This document shows, piece after piece, positions 1 to 8,597 of a stretch of DNA of 64,000 nucleotides (position 1 is the first letter of the stretch; each line of letters opens with the position of its first letter). The DNA comes from Chryseobacterium indologenes. Its GTDB lineage: Bacteria; Bacteroidota; Bacteroidia; Flavobacteriales; Weeksellaceae. A program made the position numbers and the translations under genes. Under the pieces are notes generated by a model. That model saw nothing but the letters and a program-made list of their open reading frames with translations. It ran no database searches and had not been told where the DNA came from. The DNA is taken from contig NZ_LJOD01000008.1 of assembly GCF_001295265.1 (NCBI RefSeq), positions 1-64,000 of the forward strand. The letters are read 5' to 3'.

Positions 1-740
1 CCGAACATCGTCATGATAACCGGGAAGATAATTTTGAAAACAATAATCAGAATTCCTAAAGTAATCAGGTTCGCCCAGATGAAATTTTTCCAGGTAAACT
101 TGTAATTTCTGGCATAATACACCAGACATACAGCAGGAACTGCCAGCATGCACATCATGTGCACTCCTACAGAAAGCCCTAATACAAAGAAAATAAGGAT
201 AATCCATCTTTCACTGTCTGCTGCCTGATATTCATTTTCCCATTTCGTGATCAGCCAGACCAGCAAAGCAATGAACATAGAGGCCATTGAATATACTTCT
301 CCTTCTACTGCTGAAAACCAGAATGTATCCGAAAACGTAAAACACAAAGCTCCTACAGCTCCTGCAAAGAGAATAGAAATTTCCTGATGTTTCGTTACTT
401 CTTCAAAATCTTTGTTCAGAAGTCTTCTTACAAAATGTGTGATGGTCCAGAACAAGAACAGAATGGTAAATGCACTGAACAGGGCAGACATCGCATTAAT
501 TACGATTGAATAATTTTCACCTTTTCCTAATGCAAAAATGGCGGCCACAGCCCCCACAATCTGGAATAATGCAGCTCCGGGAGCGTGCGTTACTTCAAGT
601 TTTACAGCAGAAGAAATGTACTCACCACAGTCCCAGAAACTGAAGTTGGGCTCTATGGTAGACAAATACGTAAAAAAAGCAATGACAAAAATCACCCATC
701 CTAAAACGGTGTTCCATCGCCTAAAAGTCCAATTTTTCAT
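1..740 (-). CDS. DUF2723 family multi-pass membrane protein (partial, 3' end outside window)
   Basis: The reverse strand is open from an ATG at 738-740 to the window edge, giving about 246 residues of the N-terminal part. It begins MKNWTFRRWNTVLGWVIF and contains the motif NFSFWDCGEYISSAVKLEVTH, followed by an HAPGAALFQ stretch and several hydrophobic helices. This matches the DUF2723 family of Bacteroidota, large inner-membrane proteins with a glycosyltransferase-C-like arrangement whose lost C-terminus usually lies in the periplasm. The acidic FWDCGEY segment sits in the first loop, as in the family. The substrate is unknown. It is divergent from the cysteine-synthase-like gene, with 222 bp between the two starts. 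Confidence 0.85.
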   Translation of the reverse strand, partial: MKNWTFRRWNTVLGWVIFVIAFFTYLSTIEPNFSFWDCGEYISSAVKLEVTHAPGAALFQIVGAVAAIFALGKGENYSIVINAMSALFSAFTILFLFWTITHFVRRLLNKDFEEVTKHQEISILFAGAVGALCFTFSDTFWFSAVEGEVYSMASMFIALLVWLITKWENEYQAADSERWIILIFFVLGLSVGVHMMCMLAVPAVCLVYYARNYKFTWKNFIWANLITLGILIIVFKIIFPVIMTMF

Positions 741-924
741 AGTATTAAATCAATTACGCGAAAGTAAGGCTTTTAAATTATTTTATGTTGTTTTTAACAC
801 AATTTAAAAAAAATGGCGTAGTATTTGTGATGATACTTTCGCTAAGATTGCAAATAAGAAAATAGATTTTCCTGAATCGCTGTCTAGAAATCAAACAAAA
901 GTTTAGAAATTATTTATTTTTTTG

Positions 925-932
925 TATTTTTG
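925..932 (+). promoter_or_regulatory. Bacteroidota -7 box (TATTTTTG) for the cysteine-synthase-like gene
   Basis: TATTTTTG fits the flavobacterial -7 consensus TAnnTTTG and lies 30 bp before the start codon at 963. The -33 element is weak (TTTA at 902-905 at about the right spacing). Confidence 0.5.
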
Positions 933-962
933 CGGTCAGATTTTTATTGAAAATAACAAATA

Positions 963-2000
963 ATGAGTAATGTTTACGATAATATTCTTGGCCTTGTAGG
1001 AAATACTCCTATGGTGAAGCTAAATACTGTTACAAAAGATATTCCTGCAACCGTTTATGCCAAGTTAGAATCATATAATCCTGGACATTCCACAAAAGAT
1101 AGAATTGCACTTCATATTATAGAAAACGCAGAACAGAAAGGTTTATTGAAGGAAGGGTCTGTAGTTGTTGAGACAACGTCAGGAAATACAGGATTTTCTA
1201 TAGCAATGGTTTGTATCATTAAAGGATATCAGTGTATTCTTGCCGTAAGCGACAAGACAAAGCCTGAGAAGATTGCTTATTTAAAAGCATTAGGGGCTAC
1301 AGTATACATCTGCCCTGCCAATGTTCCTGCGGATGATCCGAGATCATATTATGAAGTTGCTAAAAGAATTGCTTCAGAAACACCAAATTCAGTTTACATC
1401 AATCAGTATTTCAACGAGCTGAACATTGATGCGCATTACCAGACTACCGGTCCTGAAATTTGGGCGCAGACGGAAGGTAAAATCACTCACCTTTTTGCCT
1501 GCACTGGAACAGGTGGAACATTATCAGGTTCAGCAAAGTTTTTAAAAGAAAAAAATCCGAACATCAAGATCATTGGTGTAGATGCGGACGGCTCTATTTT
1601 AAAAAGCTATCATGAGACGGGAGAAATTCATAAAGAAGATGTTCATCCATACCAGATCGAAGGAATGGGGAAAAATTTAATCCCTTCTGCTCTTCTTTTT
1701 GATAAAGTAGATGAATTTGTAAGGGTAAACGATGAAATGTCAGCCTACAGAACCCGTGAAATTGCTTTAAAAGAAGCTATTATGGGCGGATATACTACCG
1801 GAGCGGTAACCCAGGCGCTGATTCAGTATGCACAATCCCATGAGCTGACTAAAGATGATATGATTGTTCTGATCTACCCTGACCATGGTTCAAGGTATAT
1901 CACCAAAGTATACAGTGATAAATGGATGGCTGAGCAGGGCTTTGTTAACAACTGCGTACACAATTACGATGAAGTTTTCAAGACCGAATTCATTAAATAG
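963..2000 (+). CDS. PLP-dependent cysteine synthase family protein; probable cysteate synthase for sulfonolipids
   Basis: 345 residues of the fold-type II beta-substituting PLP family. The PLP lysine is K45 in HSTKDR, the substrate loop TSGNTG is at 72-77, and a phosphate-binding GTGGT loop follows in the middle of the protein. The C-terminal stretch VYSDKWM resembles cystathionine beta-synthase/O-phosphoserine-using relatives more than CysK. By fold alone it would be called O-acetylserine sulfhydrylase. The gene directly downstream is an alpha-oxoamine synthase, and this pairing is known for capnine synthesis in Bacteroidota, where a cysteate synthase makes L-cysteate for a cysteate fatty-acyltransferase. 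The cysteate assignment is therefore inference from context; the PLP lyase/synthase call is secure. Confidence 0.88.
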   Translation: MSNVYDNILGLVGNTPMVKLNTVTKDIPATVYAKLESYNPGHSTKDRIALHIIENAEQKGLLKEGSVVVETTSGNTGFSIAMVCIIKGYQCILAVSDKTKPEKIAYLKALGATVYICPANVPADDPRSYYEVAKRIASETPNSVYINQYFNELNIDAHYQTTGPEIWAQTEGKITHLFACTGTGGTLSGSAKFLKEKNPNIKIIGVDADGSILKSYHETGEIHKEDVHPYQIEGMGKNLIPSALLFDKVDEFVRVNDEMSAYRTREIALKEAIMGGYTTGAVTQALIQYAQSHELTKDDMIVLIYPDHGSRYITKVYSDKWMAEQGFVNNCVHNYDEVFKTEFIK

Positions 2001-2024
2001 AATAATATAAACCACGATACAAAT

Positions 2025-2060
2025 AAAGCCTTTTGTGTTTTTTACAGGAAAGGCTTTTTT
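2025..2060 (+). terminator. Hairpin with T-tract between the two PLP enzyme genes
   Basis: AAAGCCTTT (2025-2033) pairs with AAAGGCTTT (2049-2057) and is followed by Ts. It is either a full terminator or an attenuator setting the ratio of the two genes. The 10-mer ACGATACAAA occurs on both sides (2014-2023 and 2072-2081), the second copy touching the next ATG. Confidence 0.6.
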
Positions 2061-2081
2061 ACTTAAAAATTACGATACAAA

Positions 2082-3356
2082 ATGTTGGATATTTTTGAAA
2101 GAATAAAAGAAAATCCAGGACCTCTTGGACAGTTTGCAGATTACGGAGAAGGCTATTTTATATTCCCGAGATTAGAGGGGCCTATCGGTCCGAGGATGCA
2201 GTTCCAGGGAAGAGAAGTAATTTTCTGGAGTGCCAATGACTATTTAGGATTATGTAATCACCCTGAAGTAATTGAAGCTGATGCTAAAGCAGCTGCAGAA
2301 TACGGAATGTTCTACCCGATGGGGGCAAGAGCCATGTCCGGTGAAACAGAACAGCACCTTCAGCTCGAAAGAGAACTGGCAGATTTTGTACAGAAGGAAT
2401 CAGCATATTTATTAAACTTCGGTTATCAGGGAATGGTTTCTACCATTGATGCGCTGGTCAACAGAAATGATGTAATTGTTTATGATGTAGACTCTCATGC
2501 CTGTATTGTAGACGGTGTGAGACTTCATGCCGGAAAAAGATTTACCTACAGACACAACGATATTGCAAGTCTTGAAAAAAATCTTCAGAGAGCGACTAAA
2601 GTTGCAGAAGAAACAGGAGGCGGTATTCTGGTAATCACAGAAGGTGTTTTCGGGATGAGAGGCCAGCAGGGAAAAATTAAAGAGATCTGCGAGCTGAAAT
2701 CCAAATACCAATTCAGACTTCTTGTAGATGATGCCCACGGTTTCGGAACACTTGGAAAAACAGGAGCCGGAGCTGGTGAAGAACAGGGCTGTCAGGACCA
2801 GATTGATGTATACTTCTCTACTTTTGCTAAATCTATGGCAGGGTTTGGAGCTTTCTTAGCCGGAGATAAAGAAATCATCAGATACCTGAAGTTTAATCTG
2901 AGATCACAGATTTTTGCTAAATCTCTTACGATGCCAATGGTAATCGGAGGTTTAAAAAGACTTGAGCTCTTGAGAACAAGACCGGAAATTAAAGCCAAAC
3001 TTTGGGAAAATGTAAATAAATTACAAAACGGTCTTAAAGAAAGAGGATTCAATATTGGTGATACCAATACCTGTGTAACTCCCGTGATGATGCAGGGAAC
3101 TCCGGTAGAAGCTACTCTTTTGGTGAAAGATCTGAGAGAAATTTACGGAATCTTTACTTCAGTAGTAGTCTATCCGGTAATTCCGAAGGGAATGATTCTT
3201 CTGAGATTAATTCCTACCGCTTCCCACACAGATGCGGAAATTAATGAAACGCTGGCTGCATTTGAAGCCATTCACGATAAATTAGTAAGTGGTTACTATA
3301 AAGAGCAGGAACAGAAACTTCTGCAGGAGCAGAGGTTAAGTTTCAAGCCGATTTAA
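2082..3356 (+). CDS. Alpha-oxoamine synthase (aminotransferase class I/II fold); probable cysteate fatty-acyltransferase
   Basis: 424 residues, the size and fold of serine palmitoyltransferase, KBL and AONS enzymes, which condense an amino acid with an acyl thioester and release CO2. Visible features are NDYLGL at 52-57, a PLP-stacking histidine in DSHACIVDG (H139), VDDAHG at 215-220, and the Schiff-base lysine K250 in STFAKSMAGFGAF. In flavobacteria this family includes both serine palmitoyltransferases and the cysteate acyltransferase that makes 3-dehydrocapnine. The gene follows a cysteine-synthase-like gene by 81 bp, which favours cysteate as amino donor. The sulfonolipid role is inference; a serine palmitoyltransferase remains possible. 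Confidence 0.88.
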   Translation: MLDIFERIKENPGPLGQFADYGEGYFIFPRLEGPIGPRMQFQGREVIFWSANDYLGLCNHPEVIEADAKAAAEYGMFYPMGARAMSGETEQHLQLERELADFVQKESAYLLNFGYQGMVSTIDALVNRNDVIVYDVDSHACIVDGVRLHAGKRFTYRHNDIASLEKNLQRATKVAEETGGGILVITEGVFGMRGQQGKIKEICELKSKYQFRLLVDDAHGFGTLGKTGAGAGEEQGCQDQIDVYFSTFAKSMAGFGAFLAGDKEIIRYLKFNLRSQIFAKSLTMPMVIGGLKRLELLRTRPEIKAKLWENVNKLQNGLKERGFNIGDTNTCVTPVMMQGTPVEATLLVKDLREIYGIFTSVVVYPVIPKGMILLRLIPTASHTDAEINETLAAFEAIHDKLVSGYYKEQEQKLLQEQRLSFKPI

Positions 3357-3365
3357 TAAAATTCA

Positions 3366-3398
3366 AAAAAACCACTGAACTTCTTCAGTGGTTTTTTT
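3366..3398 (+). terminator. Rho-independent terminator
   Basis: AACCACTGAA-cttc-TTCAGTGGTT followed by a run of Ts directly after the acyltransferase gene; it closes the two-gene unit. Confidence 0.85.
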
Positions 3399-3429
3399 AT
3401 GATTCACCTGTAAAATTTATACAAGAATA

Positions 3430-4332
3430 ATGAAATTCAAAGGTTATCTGTTAGGTATTTTGTCATCCGTTTCATACGGGCTGATTCCCATCTTTATCCT
3501 GCCGCTGAAGCAGGCTAAATTCTCAATGGATATTACTTTGTTTTACCGTTTCTTGTTTTCTGCCATGATGGTGGGCGGATATCTGCTCTATTCTAAGGAA
3601 AGCTTCAGGATCAATAAAAAAGAAGCATTAATCCTTGCTGTTTTGGGGATCTGCTATGCGCTTTCCTCGGAGTTTTTATTCATAGGATATGATTTTCTTA
3701 CACCGGGTATTGCTTCCACGGTACTCTTCATTTATCCGGTTATTGTAGCACTTGTTATGTTCTTCTTTTATAAGGAAAAACTGACAGGATTATCCGTAGT
3801 TTCCCTGTTACTGGCTTTTGCCGGAGTTATTATTTTATGTTTAAAAGGAGAAGGCTTTGAGATTAATTTTGCTGGCCTTGGAGTAGTTATGCTAAGCTCT
3901 TTATTCTATGCACTTTATATGGTCATTGTGAATAAATCAGGGCTTAAAGTTTCCGGATTCAAGCTTTCTTTCTATTCTATGCTGTTCACTTCAGGATTTT
4001 TTATGCTTAAATCCTCTGTTGGCGGCCAATCTTTTGTGATACCTTCTGTACATATATTTTTAAGCTTTACTGTTTTTGCATTTCTCACTACTGTTATTTC
4101 CAGTCTCTGCCTGGTATATGCAATCAAATATATAGGTTCTACTCCAACAGCTATTTTAGGGGCTTTAGAACCAGTGGTTGCAGTTATGGTAAGTGTCCTT
4201 ATATTTCATGAGAAATTCACAGGCAATCTTCTTATAGGAATTACATTGATTCTTATGGGAGTTATCCTTAATGTACTTTCCGACAGCATAAAATCAAAAC
4301 GTATTAAGGTTAACCGTTTAAAAAATACCTGA
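3430..4332 (+). CDS. EamA/DMT family transporter
   Basis: 300 residues with about ten hydrophobic helices in two similar halves, the layout of the drug/metabolite transporter superfamily. The second half carries the family-typical pattern GSTPTAILGALEPVVAVMVSVLIFHE near the penultimate helices, and the first half has the matching FLTPGIASTVLFIYPVIVALVMFF region. A basic tail (SKRIKVNRLKN) ends in the cytoplasm. The substrate cannot be told from sequence; relatives export amino acids or other metabolites. It is separated from the upstream lipid genes by a terminator, so it is probably a separate unit. Confidence 0.88.
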   Translation: MKFKGYLLGILSSVSYGLIPIFILPLKQAKFSMDITLFYRFLFSAMMVGGYLLYSKESFRINKKEALILAVLGICYALSSEFLFIGYDFLTPGIASTVLFIYPVIVALVMFFFYKEKLTGLSVVSLLLAFAGVIILCLKGEGFEINFAGLGVVMLSSLFYALYMVIVNKSGLKVSGFKLSFYSMLFTSGFFMLKSSVGGQSFVIPSVHIFLSFTVFAFLTTVISSLCLVYAIKYIGSTPTAILGALEPVVAVMVSVLIFHEKFTGNLLIGITLILMGVILNVLSDSIKSKRIKVNRLKNT

Positions 4333-4526
4333 TTATCTACCGGTCTTTATAAAAATCTTTTATAATTTTTTTAAGCATTGAAATCATGCTCAGGTATGCA
4401 TTAAAAGGTTCCTGTATATCCCAGACCCCATATTTTAATCAAATAACCAAAAAATTATTCTCCCAATATGGAGAATCCTGAAAATAAGTTTGGCTTTACA
4501 GCGTAATTTTTTTCAGTTTTTCCGTG

Positions 4527-4534
4527 TATATTTG
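4527..4534 (+). promoter_or_regulatory. -7 box TATATTTG
   Basis: TATATTTG matches TAnnTTTG. Transcription from about 4541 leaves only about 14 nt before the ATG at 4555 but about 65 nt before the ATG at 4606, which helps favour the second start for the next gene. Confidence 0.45.
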
Positions 4535-4605
4535 TGTAACAATCCCTCACCAGCATGCCTGTTATACAGAATTGCATTTTTGTTTTACCAAATAATACAA
4601 CCGTG

Positions 4606-5346
4606 ATGAAAACAGAAAGACTAACAAAAGAACAGCTAAACGGCCGCATAAAAACAACTTCAGAAAAATTACACTCTGCTGTTCAGGTCGCCCTGGATTT
4701 TACTTTTCTCAGCGAAAATGATCCGGATGATGAAAGCTTTTCAGAATTTCTTGAAATGCTGGATTCTGAAACAGCTGAGAAAATACGCGAGGCATCTTTG
4801 CAGATGAACAATGACTATGACGAGCCCGAAATCCTGTTGATGGAAAATGAATGCCAAGATTCTCTTCATCTTGTCACAGAAGACGGCGAAGGTTTCAAGA
4901 TTATCCTTATTGAAGGCCACTTGGAGCTATCGGGAAATTTATTCATTGAAGAATATGTTACTCTTATTGTAACAGGCCAGGTTAAAGCTAAAAATATAAT
5001 TGTTAACGGTTCACTTTATTCTTCAGGAAGCCTTTCCTGCAGCGTGCTGTTTGGAGCATCCTCTAATGATCATGAAACCTATACCGGAGGAAATATTTAT
5101 GCTTCCCTTGTTGCAGAAAACGGGCAATATACAGTTTCAGAAGGTAAAATATATTCCAAATACCTGATCAGTTTCCATAATGAAATTGAAGGAAAATCGG
5201 GAAGATTTATTGAAAATGCTTTAATTGACAGTGACACTGAAGCAGCCAGACTGAATCCTGAAGTGCTGGATAAAAACGGATACTTTGATGAGGAAGCTTT
5301 TCTTAAATTTATCAACCTGCATCATGTAGAGGCTTTATTTTATTAA
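4606..5346 (+). CDS. Hypothetical protein with a beta-solenoid-like (bactofilin/LbR-like) core
   Basis: Reading from the ATG at 4606 gives 246 residues beginning MKTERLTKEQLNGRIKTT; an in-frame ATG at 4555 would add 17 residues. There is no signal peptide or membrane helix, so it is probably cytoplasmic. The N-terminal 75 residues are helical and acidic. Residues of about 95-180 show short hydrophobic strands separated by G/N turns (for example LELSGNLFIEEYVTLIVTG, VKAKNIIVNGSLYSSG), a periodic pattern seen in right-handed beta-helix polymer-forming proteins. The C-terminus is helical and acidic. I do not recognise a named family. It stands alone between two promoters. Confidence 0.7.
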   Translation: MKTERLTKEQLNGRIKTTSEKLHSAVQVALDFTFLSENDPDDESFSEFLEMLDSETAEKIREASLQMNNDYDEPEILLMENECQDSLHLVTEDGEGFKIILIEGHLELSGNLFIEEYVTLIVTGQVKAKNIIVNGSLYSSGSLSCSVLFGASSNDHETYTGGNIYASLVAENGQYTVSEGKIYSKYLISFHNEIEGKSGRFIENALIDSDTEAARLNPEVLDKNGYFDEEAFLKFINLHHVEALFY

Positions 5347-5428
5347 ATCTTTGTTATCATCTAAGAAATCTCTGAGATCATCTTACTTTATGATGAATAA
5401 AATATCTGCCTATAAATCAAATTCACGG

Positions 5429-5461
5429 TTTGCAATATACTGCATAAATTATCTATCTTTG
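5429..5461 (+). promoter_or_regulatory. Promoter TTTG-N21-TATCTTTG
   Basis: TTTG at 5429-5432 and TATCTTTG at 5454-5461 give a full Bacteroidota-type promoter. The leader to the TTG start at 5577 would be about 110 nt. Confidence 0.6.
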
Positions 5462-5576
5462 ACAGACAGTTAAGAGAAGAGATTCAGAATCATAACTAAC
5501 TGTTTTTCAAAATAAAACAGAGAATAATTTCTTCCATTTAACTGAACTCTAAAAATAAATCTGTAAAAAATTCCTG

Positions 5577-7766
5577 TTGAAAGATCTTCTTCTTATCACT
5601 CCGCCTTTTACCCAGCTCAATACTCCTTATCCGGCAACAGCTTATATTAAAGGGTTTTTGAATACCAAAAATATTTCCAGCTACCAGACCGACTTAGGAA
5701 TTGATGTTATTTTGAAACTTTTTTCAAAAGATGGAATTCAGCGGATTTTTGACCAGCAGATTGACCTTTATGCCGTTTCTGAAAATTCACAGCGAATTTT
5801 TGCTCTGAAAGAAGAATACTTAAAAACGATAGATCAGGTTATTCCTTTTCTACAGGGAAAAACGCCAACTTTGGCAAGACAGATCTGCAGCATGAATTTT
5901 CTTCCCGAAGCTTCCCGCTTCAACCAGCTGGATGATATGGAATTTGCATTCGGAAATATGGGACTTCAGGACAAAGCCAAGCATCTCGCCACGCTCTATC
6001 TGGAAGATATTTCGGATTACATTGTAGAAAATATCGACCCGGATTTCGGATTCAGCAGATATGCTGAACGTCTGGGGAAAAGTGCCAATTCATTTGATGA
6101 ATTATATGCAAAATTATCAGATAAACAGACCTTTATTGATGATTTTACCTTAGAAATTCTTGAAGAAAAACTAAAAGTGATACAACCGAAACTGGTCTGT
6201 TTTTCAGTTCCCTTTCCCGGAAATCTCTACTCCGGATTCAGGTGTGCCCAGTTAATCAAAAAGAACTACCCACACATCAAAACAGCAATGGGTGGAGGTT
6301 TCCCCAATACAGAATTAAGGGAAGTGAAAGACCAGAGGGTATTTGAATTTTTTGATTTTATTACGCTGGATGATGGTGAACTCCCTCTTGAAATTCTTCA
6401 TGAAAATGTAGCCAACCCTAAAGAAGACCCGGAATATAAAAGAACTTTTTTAATTGAAGATGGAAAAGTTGTTTATAAGAATAATTCCAAACGGCACGAC
6501 TATAAACAGGCTGACATCGGAACTCCTGATTACACAGACCTTCATCTGGACCAATATATTTCAGTTATTGAGATCGCTAATCCTATGCACAGCTTGTGGA
6601 GTGACGGAAGATGGAATAAGCTGACCATGGCCCACGGATGTTATTGGGGAAAATGTACATTTTGTGATATTTCTCTGGACTATATTAAAATCTATGAACC
6701 TGTTTCCGCAAAAATTCTGGTCGACAGAATAGAAGAACTCATCAGAACTACCGGTGAAACAGGCTTCCATTTTGTAGATGAAGCAGCCCCGCCAGCCCTG
6801 ATGCGGGAGGTTGCCCTGGAAATTCTGCGAAGAAACCTGGTAGTTACCTGGTGGACCAATATACGTTTTGAAAAAAGCTTCACAGGAGATCTTTGTTATC
6901 TGCTGAAGCTTTCAGGATGTGTTGCTGTTTCAGGAGGACTGGAAGTGGCCAGCGACAGACTTCTTCAATTAATTGACAAAGGTGTTTCCGTTGAGCAGGT
7001 AGCACGGGTAACAAGAAATTTTACAGAAGCCGGAATCATGGTTCATGCATATCTCATGTATGGTTATCCTACTCAGACCATTCAGGAAACAGTGGATTCT
7101 CTGGAAATGGTAAGGCAGATGTTTGAAATGGGAATTCTCCAAAGTGGATTCTGGCATCAGTTTGCCATGACTGCTCACTCACCGGTAGGGCTTCGTCCTG
7201 AAGAATTCGGAGTGATACCCGTAAAGGAAAAAATTCTTTTTGCTCATAATGATATAGACTTTAAGGATAAAACCGGAATTGATCATGGCAAATTCAGCTT
7301 CGGTCTGAAAAAGTCTCTTTTCAATTATATGCACGGAATTAACTTTGAGCTTCCGCTTCAGGAGTGGTTTGATTTTAAAATTCCGGGAACAACGATTCAT
7401 CCGGATCATATTCATGACTGTCTTTTGGATGATGAAGCTTTTAAACTAAAAGGCAATTCAAAAGTTGTTTTTCTAACCCAAAACGTAATCGCTGAGAATC
7501 GCGTAAAAAATAAAAAGAAATACTCAGGTACGTTTACGCTCCTTACGTTCCACTTAAAAACGAATATTGTAAAGGTAGAGCTGGAACAGGAAAAAGCAGA
7601 ATGGCTGATGAATGTTCTCAGAGAAAATTCTGTGAATAATCCAAAAAAATCTACTATTCAACAACTTAAGATTAATTTTGAAGAAAATTTCGAGGATTTT
7701 GAATTGTTCTGGTTTTCAAAACCGTTACAGCAGCTGAAGGAAAACGGGGTTATTTTATCACTTTAA
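5577..7766 (+). CDS. Radical SAM protein with N-terminal B12-binding-like region
   Basis: 729 residues starting at TTG (MKDLLLITPPFTQLNTPYP); this start is needed to include the conserved ITPPF strand typical of B12-binding radical SAM proteins. A Rossmann-like region at about 200-260 (KLVCFSVPFPGN, AMGGGFPNTE, FDFITLDDGE) resembles the cobalamin-binding domain. The cluster-binding motif is HGCYWGKCTFCD, with C355, C360 and C363, so the spacing is CX4CX2C and not the usual CX3CX2C. Later there are TIM-barrel strands (VSGGLEVASDRLL, VHAYLMYGYP). The C-terminal 200 residues are not recognised. It is monocistronic. The substrate is unknown; methyl transfer or a mutase-type rearrangement is possible. 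Confidence 0.85.
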   Translation: MKDLLLITPPFTQLNTPYPATAYIKGFLNTKNISSYQTDLGIDVILKLFSKDGIQRIFDQQIDLYAVSENSQRIFALKEEYLKTIDQVIPFLQGKTPTLARQICSMNFLPEASRFNQLDDMEFAFGNMGLQDKAKHLATLYLEDISDYIVENIDPDFGFSRYAERLGKSANSFDELYAKLSDKQTFIDDFTLEILEEKLKVIQPKLVCFSVPFPGNLYSGFRCAQLIKKNYPHIKTAMGGGFPNTELREVKDQRVFEFFDFITLDDGELPLEILHENVANPKEDPEYKRTFLIEDGKVVYKNNSKRHDYKQADIGTPDYTDLHLDQYISVIEIANPMHSLWSDGRWNKLTMAHGCYWGKCTFCDISLDYIKIYEPVSAKILVDRIEELIRTTGETGFHFVDEAAPPALMREVALEILRRNLVVTWWTNIRFEKSFTGDLCYLLKLSGCVAVSGGLEVASDRLLQLIDKGVSVEQVARVTRNFTEAGIMVHAYLMYGYPTQTIQETVDSLEMVRQMFEMGILQSGFWHQFAMTAHSPVGLRPEEFGVIPVKEKILFAHNDIDFKDKTGIDHGKFSFGLKKSLFNYMHGINFELPLQEWFDFKIPGTTIHPDHIHDCLLDDEAFKLKGNSKVVFLTQNVIAENRVKNKKKYSGTFTLLTFHLKTNIVKVELEQEKAEWLMNVLRENSVNNPKKSTIQQLKINFEENFEDFELFWFSKPLQQLKENGVILSL

Positions 7767-7830
7767 TTTTTGAAATAAAATTCGGACAGGAAATTTAATT
7801 TTGCTGGTTTTTTAGATCGTGCCTATCTTT

Positions 7831-8433
7831 TTATGGACTGGTCTCTGAATAATCCTGTTCCCATTTAATTTTCTTTGCAATTTCTTCGAAAGTATATTCT
7901 CCAAATTCTATAATCTTTCCCTTCTCATCAATATATCCATATTTTTTACACTGGGTATAATAATGACGGCAGTCCGTCTCCTGAGAATGGGTCCATGGGA
8001 TAGCTTTACATCCTTCTCCTATAATGGCTTTTCCTTTATGAAAGGAGGATACTTCCTCAAATTGCGGCCGGATAATTACCTTTCCTTTTTCATCTGCAAA
8101 TCCTATTTTACCATTTTTATCGACAATTCTTATTTTACCGTCAATCACATCATCAGGACTTGGAGTGCCTATTTCTGAGTTCAAAACCTGAAATAATTTC
8201 TTTCCGTTAATATCAACTGCTGTCCATCCCTCCTCTCCGTTAATCGCGAAAATAGAAAAATACCCCATCGTTCCAGGTCTGTAATTTAAGCCGAAAGAAT
8301 CGTCTAATTTTTTAATTATTTTGCCATTTTTATCCGCAATATAAGCCGTGGAATAATTATTATTCCGGTAAATAATCTGGAATTTCTGTGCAGAAATAAC
8401 TGAAAATAATAACAGAAAAAGTAACACTTTCAT
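7831..8433 (-). CDS. Exported WG-repeat protein
   Basis: 200 residues with a short signal peptide (MKVLLFLLLFSVISAQ) cut after SAQ. The mature part holds repeats of the KWG/WG type: DKNGKIGFADEKGKVIIRPQ, then KKYGYIDEKGKIIEF, and a diverged VDINGKKLF. WG repeats build beta-propeller-like or solenoid surfaces and their role is usually unknown. Cysteines in GEGCKAIP, ETDCRHYYTQC suggest possible disulfides in the periplasm. It is convergent with the radical SAM gene and separate from the next exported gene by 164 bp. Confidence 0.75.
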   Translation of the reverse strand: MKVLLFLLLFSVISAQKFQIIYRNNNYSTAYIADKNGKIIKKLDDSFGLNYRPGTMGYFSIFAINGEEGWTAVDINGKKLFQVLNSEIGTPSPDDVIDGKIRIVDKNGKIGFADEKGKVIIRPQFEEVSSFHKGKAIIGEGCKAIPWTHSQETDCRHYYTQCKKYGYIDEKGKIIEFGEYTFEEIAKKIKWEQDYSETSP

Positions 8434-8597
8434 AGGTGGTATTTTGTATGAAAGTTAATGAAAAAAATTAATCTATCGGAAATTGTTGTTTTTGATCCGT
8501 TATTGACTATTTTTTTGTTGGATTGGAAACCCGTCAAAATTGAATGGTTGGGGCAACAGTCTTAGCAGACTACCTCTCTCCTGCTACTGCAGTTTTA

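Noticed and set aside
538-807. 89-codon open frame on the plus strand
   Set aside because: It lies opposite the conserved DUF2723 coding strand and has no family features; a shadow frame.
4456-4475. ATTCTCC/GGAGAAT inverted repeat
   Set aside because: Short stem without T-tract on the useful strand; probably chance in AT-rich DNA.
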